A DNA stretch of 31,002 nucleotides from Mnemiopsis leidyi (taxonomy: Eukaryota; Ctenophora; Tentaculata; Lobata; Bolinopsidae): NCBI GenBank assembly GCA_000226015.1, contig JH153665.1:192865-223866 (forward strand), read 5' to 3'. The notes under the pieces are model-generated. The model was not told the origin of the DNA and searched no databases. It was given only the letters and a program-made list of their open reading frames with translations. The position numbers and the translations under genes are program-made. This document shows, piece by piece, positions 1 to 10,313 of this stretch; the stretch's first letter is position 1, and each line of letters starts with the position of its first letter.

Positions 1-60
<60 letters not shown>
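1..60. repeat. (TC)n microsatellite at window start
   Basis: A pure TC dinucleotide run opens the window and decays into C-rich sequence by about 65. The window also ends in a TC tract in the same orientation. Confidence 0.98.
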
Positions 61-62
<2 letters not shown>

Positions 63-1285
63 CCCTTCTCCGTCTCCTATACACCTGGAAACTTAACACT
101 TGGTCTGATATCCACGCTCTAGTGCACATCCACCTTGCGAACTGGGATGTTGAGATATCCCCGCCTCCCCAATTACCTGGTTAGGTGGATTGTTCTGCTC
201 CTGTGTGTCCCCCTGTCACGTGTTTCATGGAACTGAAATCTCCATACATTACCCTACACGGTGCAGTATCGGGTTTATCAAGAACAACATGCACATTGCA
301 CACTCCATGTCGATCACACAGCTAATGTACGGGGTATGACAAAGGTGTTACTTCTTTCTCCCGTTGTGGTCACATGAGAGTGAGCTACCAGGTGGTCGTG
401 TTCAGGTCCTCTACCGTGATGTGGTCCTCTTGGGAAGTGGGAAATTACCTGACACAGATTGTTGGACAGGACAACAATGGGACAAGGTGCTGCAATAAGG
501 CGAGGAGAGCTGTCCTCTAATTCGATACTCAGCAACTAATGTTATCAACTATTTGTTGTGTTGCTAGTTCCGGTGGGACTGGGGTTCTGTGACCAGGTAC
601 TCAGATTTAAAAACCACACGTACAATTCTACCCAAGTGAGGAGATGTCTCATTTGTAGAATGTTAGTTCATACAACAGTAAGAAACATCCTGATCATAGA
701 CAGGTTGGCTTTATCTAACTTCTAGAAGCTTCTAGCAGATCTATTTCACTTGTCTCAGACTCGGCATTAACAAGAACAAGCGTAGAGAAAAGTTATGAGA
801 ATCCTCAAAGGGCTATTAAAATGAAATTCTCAGCTTAAAAAACAAGACGCAAAGCCATAGTGATATCACGCTCGATAATGTAAAATAGATTGGATGTGCT
901 CACTTGACTATTGCCCGGTCACAAGGTGTATGTGTGTGTGTGTGCGAGAGTTCATTGTATTGACTCATGAGAAGAGCAGGGTCCGGGAGAGATAAACTAC
1001 TGATAGGTAGTACCCAGGTACTCTCGATGAATTAGAATGTATTGGATGTTGAGGTTATGGTATTAAATCTCACGTGACCCGTGTAGTGATGATCGGTAGA
1101 TAAATTGAAATTCTCCGTCAGACCCCCTCACTATAGTAATATCTAACATAGAGATAATAAGTTACACATCTTTATTGTGAAATTGAAATATTTTCTTGAA
1201 CCTGACTAAAGATTGCAAGTCTACCTTAACCTGAATAAGATTGTAAGTCTACCCCAACTTGACTGAACATGACCCCCTCCCCCAG
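61..1285. other. Intron or upstream region, no supported exon
   Basis: The FERM gene must have earlier coding sequence for the F1 lobe and most of F2, but I find no open, correctly bordered exon here with FERM similarity. A short TG run sits near 929-945. The stretch is most likely the intron before the first visible exon, with earlier exons off the left edge. Confidence 0.5.
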
Positions 1286-1420
1286 AACGAAGAGTTCGAG
1301 TGTCAAGTAGCGGAGTTTCACAAGTCCCACGCCGGACAGACGCCTTCAGACGCCGAGATGAACATGTTGGACAAAGTTAAACGTCTAGAGCTGTACGGGG
1401 TAGACCTTCACCTAGCCATG
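1286..1420 (+). CDS. FERM domain exon, end of F2 lobe
   Basis: Forty-five codons in phase 0, between a CCCCCAG acceptor and an ATG|GTATGA donor. The peptide contains VAEFHKSHAGQTPSDAEMN and ends in RLELYGVDLHLAM. This matches the 4.1-superfamily signature at the end of the FERM F2 lobe (in protein 4.1, a helix with LHK...G.TPAQA followed by KKLSMYGVDLH). The YGVDLH hexapeptide is the strongest marker. In known FERM proteins this lobe has an acyl-CoA-binding-protein-like fold and leads straight into F3. Earlier F1 and F2 exons are not visible. Confidence 0.92.
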
Positions 1421-1639
1421 GTATGAGCGACATTGTAGCTCTTATAAATCTTTATCAACTCCTTTACAGTTGTAGCTCAGCTTCGTCATCTCTGTCGTTT
1501 AACCAACACCACCCATGACGTTATCTAAATAGAAGTTATAAATCGGGCACTGTGCCAAGATATTTTTCACAACTTGCTCGGGGTTTTACTCTTGCTCCTT
1601 GATGATACAGTTATCACTTTGATAAGTCCGTATATTCAG

Positions 1640-1750
1640 GATCTGGAGGGGATCAGACTTTACATCGGGATATCCCCCACTGGGATACGTATCTACCAAG
1701 CGGGAGATATGGTCAGAATGAACTCTTTCAACTGGGCTAAAGTTTTACAG
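1640..1750 (+). CDS. FERM domain exon, start of F3 lobe
   Basis: Thirty-seven codons, phase 0 at both ends (TATATTCAG acceptor, TTACAG|GTTATT donor). It begins DLEGIRLYIGISPTGIRIYQ and closes with MNSFNWAKVLQ. Protein 4.1 and Coracle have DLEGVDIxLGVxxxGLLVY and INRFxWPKILK at the same place, the first strands of the PH-like F3 lobe. The LGV/IGI strand, the Gly turn and the F-W-K strand are all kept, so this is a confident F3 exon. Confidence 0.93.
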
Positions 1751-2203
1751 GTTATTACATTTAGAGTAAAATAATCACGACGTCCATTGGCCAGAGCTGC
1801 GATTATTGGAATCTACTTAATAAGGTCAACGAAAAACCAATCAGATACGGCGATGAAATTATTACCTTGACCTTTGAAATGTGAGATCGCTATTGCAATT
1901 ATTACATGTTACTTGTCGATTCAAGGGTTCTTAATTACTTCTCCGCGCAATTCCTAAAAGCGCAGCAAAGGAATTGAACGAATATGAGCAGGATTCTGCT
2001 ACCATATTATATCGAGTAACCTGCGATCTGCTTTAAGTCTGAGACCTACGTCATCGACCATTAACCTTGACAAAATTAGATCATATCGATTGATCTATCA
2101 CAATATGCCTGATCGTAGAAGATGAATAAATTGTTGAGTCGAATCCATATAATTGTCTTACGGTTTGCGTGAAACTGAAACTTATAAGAATTTATCTTTT
2201 CAG

Positions 2204-2251
2204 GTTTCGTTCCATAAGGACAAATTCTACGTTCAGCTCCGGCCCTCAGAG
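2204..2251 (+). CDS. FERM F3 lobe mini-exon
   Basis: Sixteen codons in phase 0 encode VSFHKDKFYVQLRPSE, flanked by a good polypyrimidine acceptor (TTTATCTTTTCAG) and a GAG|GTGAGA donor. It aligns with the F3 strand ISYKRNNFYIKIRPGE of 4.1/Coracle, with conserved S, F, K, F-Y, R-P and E. The resemblance to 4.1 is closer than to EPB41L5, FARP or FRMD families, which is the main reason for placing the gene near 4.1/Coracle. Confidence 0.92.
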
Positions 2252-2837
2252 GTGAGATTAAGACACTTGGATAGTAAGCAAGGAGCCTATATGTTTTATG
2301 TACGGTTTGCAACGAGCCGCTCCACTCGACAGATCGAATTTTTAGGATAATACAACAAATAGGGTTTGCGTCTAGACTTCACGAGTAACGTTACGTAACT
2401 TGAATTGACTTTGGCAAGCTCTTGACAAAAGAAGTGTTACGTAAAATCAATCCGATAGGATCGGTTGCTGGACCAGTGTTCTCTTGCTATGCCTTACATG
2501 GCTAAATATTCGAAGGTTGCCCTCCGCGACCCGACTAAAAGCTCGGCAATAATTGGAAAACGTGTTCAATGCAGTATTGTCCCCGATTTGTATGCCCCCT
2601 ACGCAGTAATGGAACGGAGAGGACATTCTGTTTAGTTGTTTGTTGACAAACCTCAAAAGCCGTCTCCGATTTCTAAAAAGTCAAATTTACGTCTTTAAAA
2701 AAGCGGTAGATTAAATTGGCACGTAGCAGCCTATTAGGGGAGTTTTATGAAGTAACGATGTTACAGAGCTCCTCAGAACGTTTTAAAACTTTAGAGTAAA
2801 GTAAGTAAGTAGCAAGTTTCTAAGTGTGTGATATGAA

Positions 2838-3010
2838 GTTACATAACGAGTAAGTGTGAAGTAACATGATTTACGCCTCGAGCGTAGCGAGTGGCGTAAA
2901 TCTCATTATTCATCGAAGCCGAAGGCTGAGTTGAATAATGATATGTTTTTAACGAGGGCGGAGCCCGAGTTGAAAACATGTTGTTACTTTGCACTTATGA
3001 GTTATGTAAC
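2838..3010. repeat. Cloverleaf-like nested palindrome (MITE/foldback-like), intronic
   Basis: Outer arms 2838-2866 and 2982-3010 are reverse complements at 24 of 29 positions. Between them lie three consecutive hairpins. H1 has ATTTACGCC arms (2869-2877/2893-2901) and an apical CTCG/CGAG stem. H2 has CATTATTCA arms (2904-2912/2932-2940) and apical AGCC-GAA-GGCT. H3 has ATGTTTT-type arms (2943-2950/2971-2979) and apical GGGC-GGA-GCCC. The fold resembles a tRNA-shaped cloverleaf. It lies in an intron of the FERM gene and has no coding potential. Confidence 0.85.
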
Positions 3011-3222
3011 GATATTATTTACCAAGTAAAAATTGCAGATAGTGCGGGCAGTTGCTAATGATAACAAGAAAAAAGGACGTTCTCTCGTATCACTAATTTG
3101 GAGCAGGCCTCAGAGTCATGTAACGATATTATCTAGGAAGTAAAATTAGCAGGCAGTGCGGGTATTTGCTAGTAATAACAGAAAAAAAGGAACGTTCTCT
3201 CGTATCACTAATTTGCAGAAAG
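3001..3222. repeat. 114-bp imperfect tandem duplication
   Basis: The block from GTTATGTAACGATATT at 3001 recurs from 3115 (GTCATGTAACGATATT). It shares the GTGCGGG, GATAACA-type and CGTTCTCTCGTATCACTAATTTG segments, with scattered substitutions. It abuts the right arm of the palindrome, so the two may be parts of one repeat element. Confidence 0.85.
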
Positions 3223-3224
3223 TG

Positions 3225-3375
3225 TGAGGTAATACGCGGTGATGTAATACGAAAAGGGTGATGTAATACGGTGATGTAATACGAAAAAGGGTGATGTACT
3301 GATGTAATACGAAAAAGGGTGATGTAATACGGCCATAAGTGTGATGTAATACGAAAAAGGGTGATGTAATACGAC
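3225..3375. repeat. Short-unit tandem repeat, core GTGATGTAATACG
   Basis: About eight copies of the 13-base core GTGATGTAATACG, most followed by an AAAAAGG spacer, giving irregular periods of 13-29 bases (starts near 3225, 3239, 3258, 3271, 3291, 3320, 3341, 3361). Repeated open frames on the minus strand across this block are a by-product of the repeat and are not genes. Confidence 0.9.
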
Positions 3376-3645
3376 AACAATGTGCAAATACCACGTTTTA
3401 CTCAACCGGTATAATAGCATCACGCGGTAAATAATATCCTGTTGTAGGCAACGCCTGAATCTAAAGCTTCTGCGGGCGCACTCAAGTGCAAGTAAGCAGG
3501 TAGATAAATCATACAAGGCAAGTGCTCACGGAAGTCATCCAGTAAAGTTGCTTTAGTTTAAATTTAGGACTGGCAGATAACCTTATGAAAATAGATAACG
3601 CACCGCTAAATCACGAATACGCAAACAAGACTACCCATTTTTCAG

Positions 3646-3743
3646 AAATCTGTGGTAAAAGACAAGATAGGTTTCAGAATACCCTCTGTGGCTGCGTGCA
3701 AGGTTCTCTGGAAAAGTTGCGTTGATCACCACACTTTCTTTAG
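3646..3743 (+). CDS. FERM F3 lobe exon ending CVDHHTFFR
   Basis: Ninety-eight bases, phase 0 to phase 2, after the acceptor CCATTTTTCAG and before TTTAG|GTATTT. It encodes a 32-residue peptide containing IGFRIPSVAACK and then VLWKSCVDHHTFFR. This is the most diagnostic stretch of the gene: 4.1 proteins have IGFKLPSxRAAKKLWKxCVEHHTFFR at the last F3 strand and helix. The W, C and HHTFFR residues are all kept. It joins the previous mini-exon in frame (RPSE|KSVV). Confidence 0.95.
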
Positions 3744-4599
3744 GTATTTGCAGTACTTTATGTATTATGATCATTTTAATGTTAACCTTTATATCTATTC
3801 CGAGTAGAAAACTAGAAGATGCCGCTTTTAAATCACATGGATAAGTATTACGTTATGGTACCTAAAAAGATGTGCGCGCAGAAAAGATTGATAGATTTAG
3901 TGAAAAACGACAAATCGAAGCCTCTTTGAAAAGCTAGAAAATATCTTCGGTGTGCCAAAAATTCAAGCCTTAAGTTGAACTTTTAAAAGGATTAAAAGCT
4001 TTTAGCAGAATTTGTTGCTTTAAAAGAGATAAATGCTCTAGATACGCAAAGATTAAGTCAAATTTAAGTCTCAACTGCTGGTTCGTATTTCATTAGCTCC
4101 TGGAAATTGACTCTATGCCAAACAACCTCGGCCTTCTACGATCTGCGGTGGCGCTACAAGCTCGATGACAATCTTTCCGATGGACCAGGAAAAATCTCAG
4201 TACAACTGAAACATATGCTGGAAATATTGGCGTGCTAGTGAGCGAGCAATAATTCTTATAAGAAATTATATCAGCCAATCAAATTTGCTGTCAAATTTCG
4301 GCAAGTCTCTTCGCCCCTAATTGTCTCACTGCACAGTGCACGTTGACCTGACATCGTTTCAATAGAATGACGTCACAATGCCCCTCACTCCCTGACATAC
4401 CCAGCACATTTATCCACCGGGCACAACTTTACAAAAACTACGACCATATGTACGATGTCATACCAATCTCTTCTCCACCGTCTTTTGTTCAGGATGTGTG
4501 AAATTGACTTACTCGTTACCCGTACCTTGTAGTCCCGGAGAAAGAGCGGCGTATAATGACCGCTCACTCTTACACAACGACTAACAATGGCTTACCCAG

Positions 4600-4671
4600 G
4601 TTGTACGTTGCTGAGAAACGAATGCCTGCTGTATTTGGACTCTTCAGAGCGGGTTCGAAGTACCGAGCCAG
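4600..4671 (+). CDS. FERM C-terminal linker exon
   Basis: Seventy-two bases, phase 2 acceptor to phase 2 donor (GCTTACCCAG; AG|GTAAAC). The junction codon plus LYVAEKRMPAVFGLFRAGSKYRA continues from HHTFFR. The end, LFRAGSKYRA, matches the FxLGSKFRYSGRT segment that closes 4.1 FERM domains. A CTAAC branch-point-like sequence lies 20 bases before the acceptor. It is short and less conserved than its neighbours, but phase and position fit. Confidence 0.88.
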
Positions 4672-5589
4672 GTAAACTTATCGTTATTTAATTGAATTCA
4701 CAAAAAGTATAACTTAGATCCCAGCTAAGGCTACGTATTACTAATACGTACTCAATGGACACAGCAGAACAAGTTATTCTCGCTACTGTAACGCTTTATG
4801 ACTTATGAGATAGAAGCTCTCATTAAGCACACCACTTTTCACGCGACCCGGAAACAGTTTGCTCATTTAGTGGTTAAGTGACAGATAAGAAACTCAAGTT
4901 ATCCGCGCTACTTATATAATTACACAGTACTGGGAATTTCTGGAGTTTGGGCCAAGTGCAGCAGCCTCTCTTGTAATCATTGTCAACAAATGAATAAAAA
5001 TGAGTCTATGCACCTGTTTTCATTTTAATTATAACAAACTTTTTATTTGCTGTGAAGCTGGTATGAATCTTTGTGCTTTAAGACGTAAATAGAAAACTAT
5101 ATTATTGCCGTAATGTATTGAAGTAAAAGGTTCAAGACAGCCACGTAAATGACGCCTGATATGAAGATAATCTGCGTTATCTTCTATCATACTGTTGGCA
5201 TTACTGAGATTACTTCATCTCGATTTGAAGATAAATCTTGATTAAAACATAGAGCAAAGAATCATTTTTAGAAATAAATTTAAACGAAAATTGTACGGTG
5301 CTCAAGTTAGTTAGTTGACAGTGTTCAAGTTAGTCAGTCGACGACGATGGCAAGTAAATGTGAGACATCTCATAGTTGAGAAGCAGGATCTAGTTAGGAT
5401 CTGTTCAAATTAGCTATATGCCTGCTGGTGAGTCGTCTGAAATAATAATGTTGAAGCCGGAAAAAGATGCTCCAGCAAGGCCAGGGTAATGTTGCACGCT
5501 AACGAGATTCCAAGAATAATGTACTGTGTATTATCATCTTGTATCGTTGAGATTTTGCCGAATTTCAGTATGTGACTGTCACTTTTCAG

Positions 5590-5673
5590 TGTGCGAGGAA
5601 CGCAGAAACAAGCTCTCGAGCGGAGTAAGAGTTGTCACGCTCTTGCTGAGTCCAAGTCGGTGAACTTTGAGAG
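5590..5673 (+). CDS. End of FERM / start of FERM-adjacent (FA) domain
   Basis: Eighty-four bases between ACTTTTCAG and GAGAG|GTAATT. The peptide VRGTQKQALERSKS...ESKSVNFER parallels the 4.1 sequence GRTQAQTRQAS...RPAPxFER. That segment joins the FERM domain to the FA domain in many 4.1-superfamily members. In those proteins the FA domain carries phosphorylation sites that tune FERM binding. Phase 2 on both sides fits the exons before and after. Confidence 0.88.
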
Positions 5674-5691
5674 GTAATTAGAACTGTGAAT

Positions 5692-5825
5692 CTGTTACCA
5701 GTTAAATGTGTTTATCTGGATAAAGATTATCTATCTGTCTGTCTGACAGTCAAATATGTTTATCTGGATATAGATTATCTATCTGTTACCAGTTAAATGT
5801 GATCCAACTGGATATAGGTTATAAA
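5692..5825. repeat. Degenerate intronic tandem repeat
   Basis: Three imperfect copies of a unit containing GTTAAATGTG, TTTATCTGGATA and AGATTATCTATCTGT, of about 45 bases each. It contains a short CTGT tetranucleotide run and has no coding capacity. Confidence 0.7.
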
Positions 5826-6013
5826 TATCACTATGTGATCCCTGTTGATGGAACAAGTTTCCAAGATTCAGTGGTATTGTTACAAGTTTTCAGCGCGAAT
5901 TTATTTCGAAAAGTTCGATTCTGTTATTTTCATCGGAACACATCCATGTTAAATAATTAAAATTCTTGTAACTGTAAGTCGCGATATAAGAGCGATAGCA
6001 GACATCACCTCAG

Positions 6014-6194
6014 AACTCCGAGTCAAAGGATAGGAAAGTCGCGGTCTGAGGGAGCTATCAACTTGCTGGGATCTAAACCTTACGTGAGGAACTCCTTCTA
6101 CGACACCTACAGATCAGCTCCAGATGACGATAGGCTGACTAAGCAGGGAGACAGTTTCATGGTCACCACCACTGTTTCTCCAGTTCACAGACAG
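6014..6194 (+). CDS. FA-domain exon with in-frame alternative acceptor
   Basis: Sixty codons plus a junction base, ending HRQ|GTTAGA in phase 0. The start RTPSQRIGKSRSEGA matches the FA-domain pattern ERTxSKRxxMSRSLDGA of 4.1 proteins, including the basic and serine-rich core that is a kinase target in relatives. The rest (VRNSFYDTYRSAPDDDRL...) diverges. An alternative acceptor 12 bases upstream (exon from 6002) is also phase-compatible and would add four residues, HHLR. I prefer 6014 because it keeps the FER-(R)T spacing of the family. Confidence 0.85.
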
Positions 6195-7258
6195 GTTAGA
6201 AGTCTAGTGTATTTAATCTCACTTAGAGGATCAAGGTAAGGGCGCTAGACAAAATAGAAAGTGTGTATTTATAAGTTTTATACACACACCAAAGAACGAG
6301 CAACTGAGTCTAAAATTACGTTCGGTACAGTAACAGTGAAGACGGTGCAGTATCATTTAACCTTAGCATCGGAGTTGCGGAATGGCCTCCATTAATCTGA
6401 ACTTAAATTTGAAGTCAAATTATCAATATCATCATTGTTATAAATATCTTCTTAATATAATATCTTCTTAATATAATATCTTTTTTGTCTCGGAAATATT
6501 CCTGGTTGCATTTAGCGGTTCAAAACACAGAAAGTTAGTTTACAAATTACTAAATGAGAACAATTGTAACATGTTGTAAATTAGTCAAAACTTTCCACGT
6601 TACTTAAGTAACTTAAGGATGTGGCCGTATAAACGTGACTGGCCCATGTTATTGTCTAGCGGTTCTCATTACCTTTCTTAATTCTTACAGTTTATTGAAA
6701 AGATCTGTCAGATACAGTACTGTAGAATAGCCGTAATACTGCAGCTAAGATATTAATATTATGTGATTGTTAAAAGAAACTTTATATCTGTAAACAAATC
6801 CAGTCTTTCAAGAACAATGTTGTGTACTCATGTATGAAATATGACATCCCTCCTCAAACAAAACGACAGATCAAGCAGTAAAGTGCACATTCTACCGACA
6901 AATATGAGTAACCTTACAGCTTAAAAAAACAATTAACGGATATACCTGAGCTGGGGAGAGTTGGGCATCACAATCACAGGACAGACATCAATTAAGTGAT
7001 GTTAATTGCACTGATTATAACTTGTGTGTCTTGATAACATTGCAATATACCCATATCAGACAAGTCTCGGTTTATTAGTCGGATCATCAGGAACTGTTTT
7101 TAATCGACAAACATGAGATTTACTTAAAGAATTCACTCGCAATATGTAATTTCTGCGGCTCTGACCAGTACTATAAGTCAATCTAAACTAGCCTAGTACT
7201 GGTAGAGCCTAAAAAGTATGTACTGATTAACGTTTTTAGATATACTGTAAATATTCAG

Positions 7259-7474
7259 GACTGGGACGAAGACCTCGATACAGACAGATACGCTAACAAC
7301 GAGATTTGTCGTCCGGACAGCACTAAGACCACGACATTTACCGAGATCAGGGACATGCCGAGCACGACAAAGGACATCCCGGACACCGGACTGACCATGA
7401 CCGTTACTGATCTTCCGGATCACTCCGAACAGACTTACATAAACTTTTCGGACCCGCAACGGCGGCCGCGCAAC
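7259..7474 (+). CDS. Tail exon with YANN and YINF tyrosine motifs
   Basis: Seventy-two codons in phase 0 (AAATATTCAG acceptor; CGCAAC|GTGGGT donor). The peptide is acidic and Thr-rich, starts DWDEDLDTDRYANNEI and contains EQTYINFSDPQRR. Both tyrosines (codons at 7289 and 7436) have Asn at +2, the pattern bound by Grb2-type SH2 domains when phosphorylated. No fold is recognisable and disorder is likely. If the weak GTGGGT donor is skipped, the frame runs on about 24 codons to a TAG, so a short isoform is possible. Confidence 0.8.
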
Positions 7475-7891
7475 GTGGGTCGAATTGCGGCAGCGCTTTA
7501 TAAGATTTTAGTTTATAAGATTTTAGCCCAATTAAGAGTTTCAATTTAGATAGACAAGTGAGAAAGAATGTTGTGTGACTTCGTGGGGTAGTTGTCGTAA
7601 CTCCATTCATATTGGTGGGCGAGAACGTCTGTGAGCCTACATTAACGTTGCTGAATTCCAAAATAGCTTTTTCGACAGACTCAAAGTGATTTTCTATAAA
7701 GCACGTACCTATAAATACTGGGAGTATCTACTGCAGTACATACTTACATACCAGGAAATCTTATAAAGATATGCAACCTTTGCAAGTTAGCTCTGTCATG
7801 CCGCTTCTGAGGAATTTGTACCAAATATATTAGTTTATTAGATTACGTTTCACAATTTTCCCAAATCAATCCAAATATTTCGTATCCCCAG

Positions 7892-7957
7892 GCGTCAGCA
7901 GAAGAAGACCACGTATACAACAACATGGCTAACACTCTCGGTCCCAAATTTGTTCCA
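7892..7957 (+). CDS. Tail exon, first DHVY module
   Basis: Twenty-two codons, phase 0 at both ends (TCCCCAG; CCA|GTAAGT). It encodes ASAEEDHVYNNMANTLGPKF and two more residues. The EEDHVYNN core is the first of three similar modules; the other two are in the next exon. Tyr codon 7916 has Asn at +2. The strong donor and module similarity make this a real exon despite its size. Confidence 0.82.
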
Positions 7958-8676
7958 GTAAGTTTGTACACGCGTCACGTGATTTAAACGCATTCCGGCC
8001 TGGGTAAAAGGGAATTAAATGTGGTCTAGCGAGATAGCAAACTATTTCAAGTGCGTTCTAGCGTGACTTCTTTGAAACTTAAATCTTGTTAGAACTTAGA
8101 ACCCTGGCTGGAAAATTTACTAAGGTGTTCATCCCGGCCACGGTCGAATTAGAGCGTTGGGGATATATTTGTAAATCAAAATAGATTAAGTCAGAATACC
8201 AACTTTGTTAGGTTAGAAACAAATGAGATAATCTCAAGCATTATCCGTTTTGATATTTGATTAAGCAAAGTGCACCATACTCGATTTTAGATGGAGGAAA
8301 GCTTGACATGACTATGCTGAATATTTATAATAGAGTTACTGTACTACGTACTAAGTGGATTCGGGCAATTCACGGGTGCAAACATTAGGCAACCCTAAGG
8401 TTTTTAGTTATTTCGGCCACGAAGCTAATAGATTTGCACTATAATTTCAGTTACTGAAAGTAATTGTAACTTACCTGCAGAAGTAAGTTCTTTGAAGTGG
8501 AAATGTGTGAATTGCGTCTTTGAATTAACTTGAGAAAAGCTTTCCCAATGCCCTTGCCCCTAATTTTTGACTTGTCCGAGATTCTCTGATTCTCTTCAAC
8601 ATCAATTTCTCAAAACTCATTCCCTCTAGCCTTGTTAGAATAAGTCATTATCCAAAATAAATTCGTTTTAATGAAG

Positions 8677-9033
8677 GAGCCAGCGGAGAATGCGGATCAC
8701 ATGTATGCGAACCACGGAAACGTTCCGCCTCAACCCAACCCAAGAAGAGACATTCCAGTCAAGAATGAGGAATCGTCGGACGAGGAGGAAACAGACGAAG
8801 ATGACGAATCAGAAGAAGAAGAGGAAGAAGAGGACCATGTGTACGCTAGTCATGAAGACCACGCAAAACCTCAACCGGCTCCTGATCCCGGACCGCCTGT
8901 AACGAGCAAACCTTCCGAATCAGAGGAAGAAAGTGAGGAAGAAGATTCGGATGAGGAAGAGGAGTCTGAAGAGGATGAGGAACCAGTGCCTGCTCCAGTA
9001 GTGCTAAATAAACCTGCTGTTTTTATTCCTCCT
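8677..9033 (+). CDS. Acidic tail exon with two duplicated DHxYA modules
   Basis: One hundred and nineteen codons, phase 0, donor CCT|GTGAGT. It contains an internal duplication. Module B starts ADHMYANHGN, then a PQPNP stretch and an acidic block (SSDEEETDEDDESEEE). Module C starts EDHVYASHED, then PQPAPDPG and a second acidic block (SEEESEEEDSDEEEE). The SDEE/SEEE runs fit the casein kinase 2 consensus. The acceptor (AATGAAG) has a poor pyrimidine tract. An in-frame ATG at 8671 overlaps it, so an alternative first exon starting MKEPAEN is possible. The long acidic tracts indicate a disordered, highly charged linker. Confidence 0.82.
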
Positions 9034-9529
9034 GTGAGTTGGGATGGGCTGTGCATCCTGATCCTGTAATTTGTGCATGATTCTTATGTCCTTGTTGGCC
9101 CTGTTGGGCCGGGACTCTGTATTGAATGAAGTATTTGTTTATTGCTTTCTTGTAATCAAATCGACTCACTGTACTGTGCACCAGATATGGTCCTATATTT
9201 TATTTTTGGTACCTCATATGGATCTCACCAATCTCGTGGTGGCAAATCATCAAGGTCTATCATGGTTATACGCATTAGTTTTATGTCGGGTCCAACATAG
9301 GCTCTCTAAAAGATATTTTAATGATGACAGTCTTGTACCTTTTTTCTGATCCATTCTTTTCTTCAATTCTATTTTCAATTTCAGCTAAGCATTCAGTTTC
9401 AAAAACAAACTTTAAATGCATGCCATGATTTTCTTAATTCGGAACGGATTCTTTCTACCTGCTTTTACCTGTGTTCCTGCTCATGAAAACTTGGTCATTT
9501 GAATCCGAGACTAAGTTAATTCTCACCAG

Positions 9530-9691
9530 CCTTCAACCAAGACGCCCGAACCTCCCCAATCCGAGCAGGAGGAGGACGACTCCGAGGAGGATGAATCTAC
9601 CGATGAAGGAGATGACGTAGATGGTGATAGTTCAGATGACTCGGAGGTTGAGGAGATCCCTCAGTCGGTCAAAACTCCGAGAAAGCCCCCG
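9530..9691 (+). CDS. Acidic tail exon, Ser/Asp/Glu-rich
   Basis: Fifty-four codons in phase 0 after TCTCACCAG. The peptide starts PSTKTPEPPQSEQEEDDSEE, continues with more Asp/Ser and ends SVKTPRKPP. The donor CCG|GTACAG is weak. Without splicing the frame reads VQSA and stops at TGA 9704-9706, giving a plausible truncated isoform that keeps FERM and the DHxY modules but loses the PPxY and SH3 motifs downstream. Composition matches the preceding exon, which supports the same protein. Confidence 0.75.
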
Positions 9692-10313
9692 GTACAGTCT
9701 GCATGAGAGGAGACACGACACTGCCATGATCTGCAGCTGCACTCTACCTTAGCTGCTCTCTTGCTATATTCTTTCGATTGCCGTAAATTCATCTCATTGT
9801 TTAAACTTTTTTTCTGACTATTTCATTCTTGGTCATCACTATGATTAAAGCTATTAATGGAACCTTGCTCGAAGCAAGCTAAAATTGAACTTATTCTGAT
9901 TCTCATCTTAACGATTTAACCTGATTCTTTGCTGTTCTTCTAGATAATTCTGTAAACTATAATCTTTTCCGCTGAAAAGTGGTTCCTCTCAGCTGAAATA
10001 ATGACCTCTATGACAGCAGTTCGAATTAATAACTTAATTTTATCTTTATTCAAGAAATCAACTAAACTAATTGATTAGACCCACTTGCCTTGATTTGTTG
10101 ATTACCTATTGACATGTGTTTTTGAAGATCTTATCCAAAATTCAAACGTGGGTCATTCTGACTTGGCATGTATCATTTCAAGGATGCTTTAAACTCTATA
10201 AATGCAAATAATTTTGTTCAGTTGGCCTTGGTTTGGTTGCATGAGTCCAATGATAACAATCTAATGTACGCTAGTACTATAATTTTTATGAAAACTGACC
10301 CTAACCACCTCAG

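Noticed and set aside
3129-3516. Overlapping minus-strand open frames rich in YYITLFRITS-type repeats
   Set aside because: They are translations of the GTGATGTAATACG tandem repeat in different frames.
8671-9069. Stand-alone 132-codon acidic protein starting at the ATG at 8671
   Set aside because: The in-phase splice context on both sides and the module similarity to the previous exon favour an internal exon. It is kept only as a possible alternative start.
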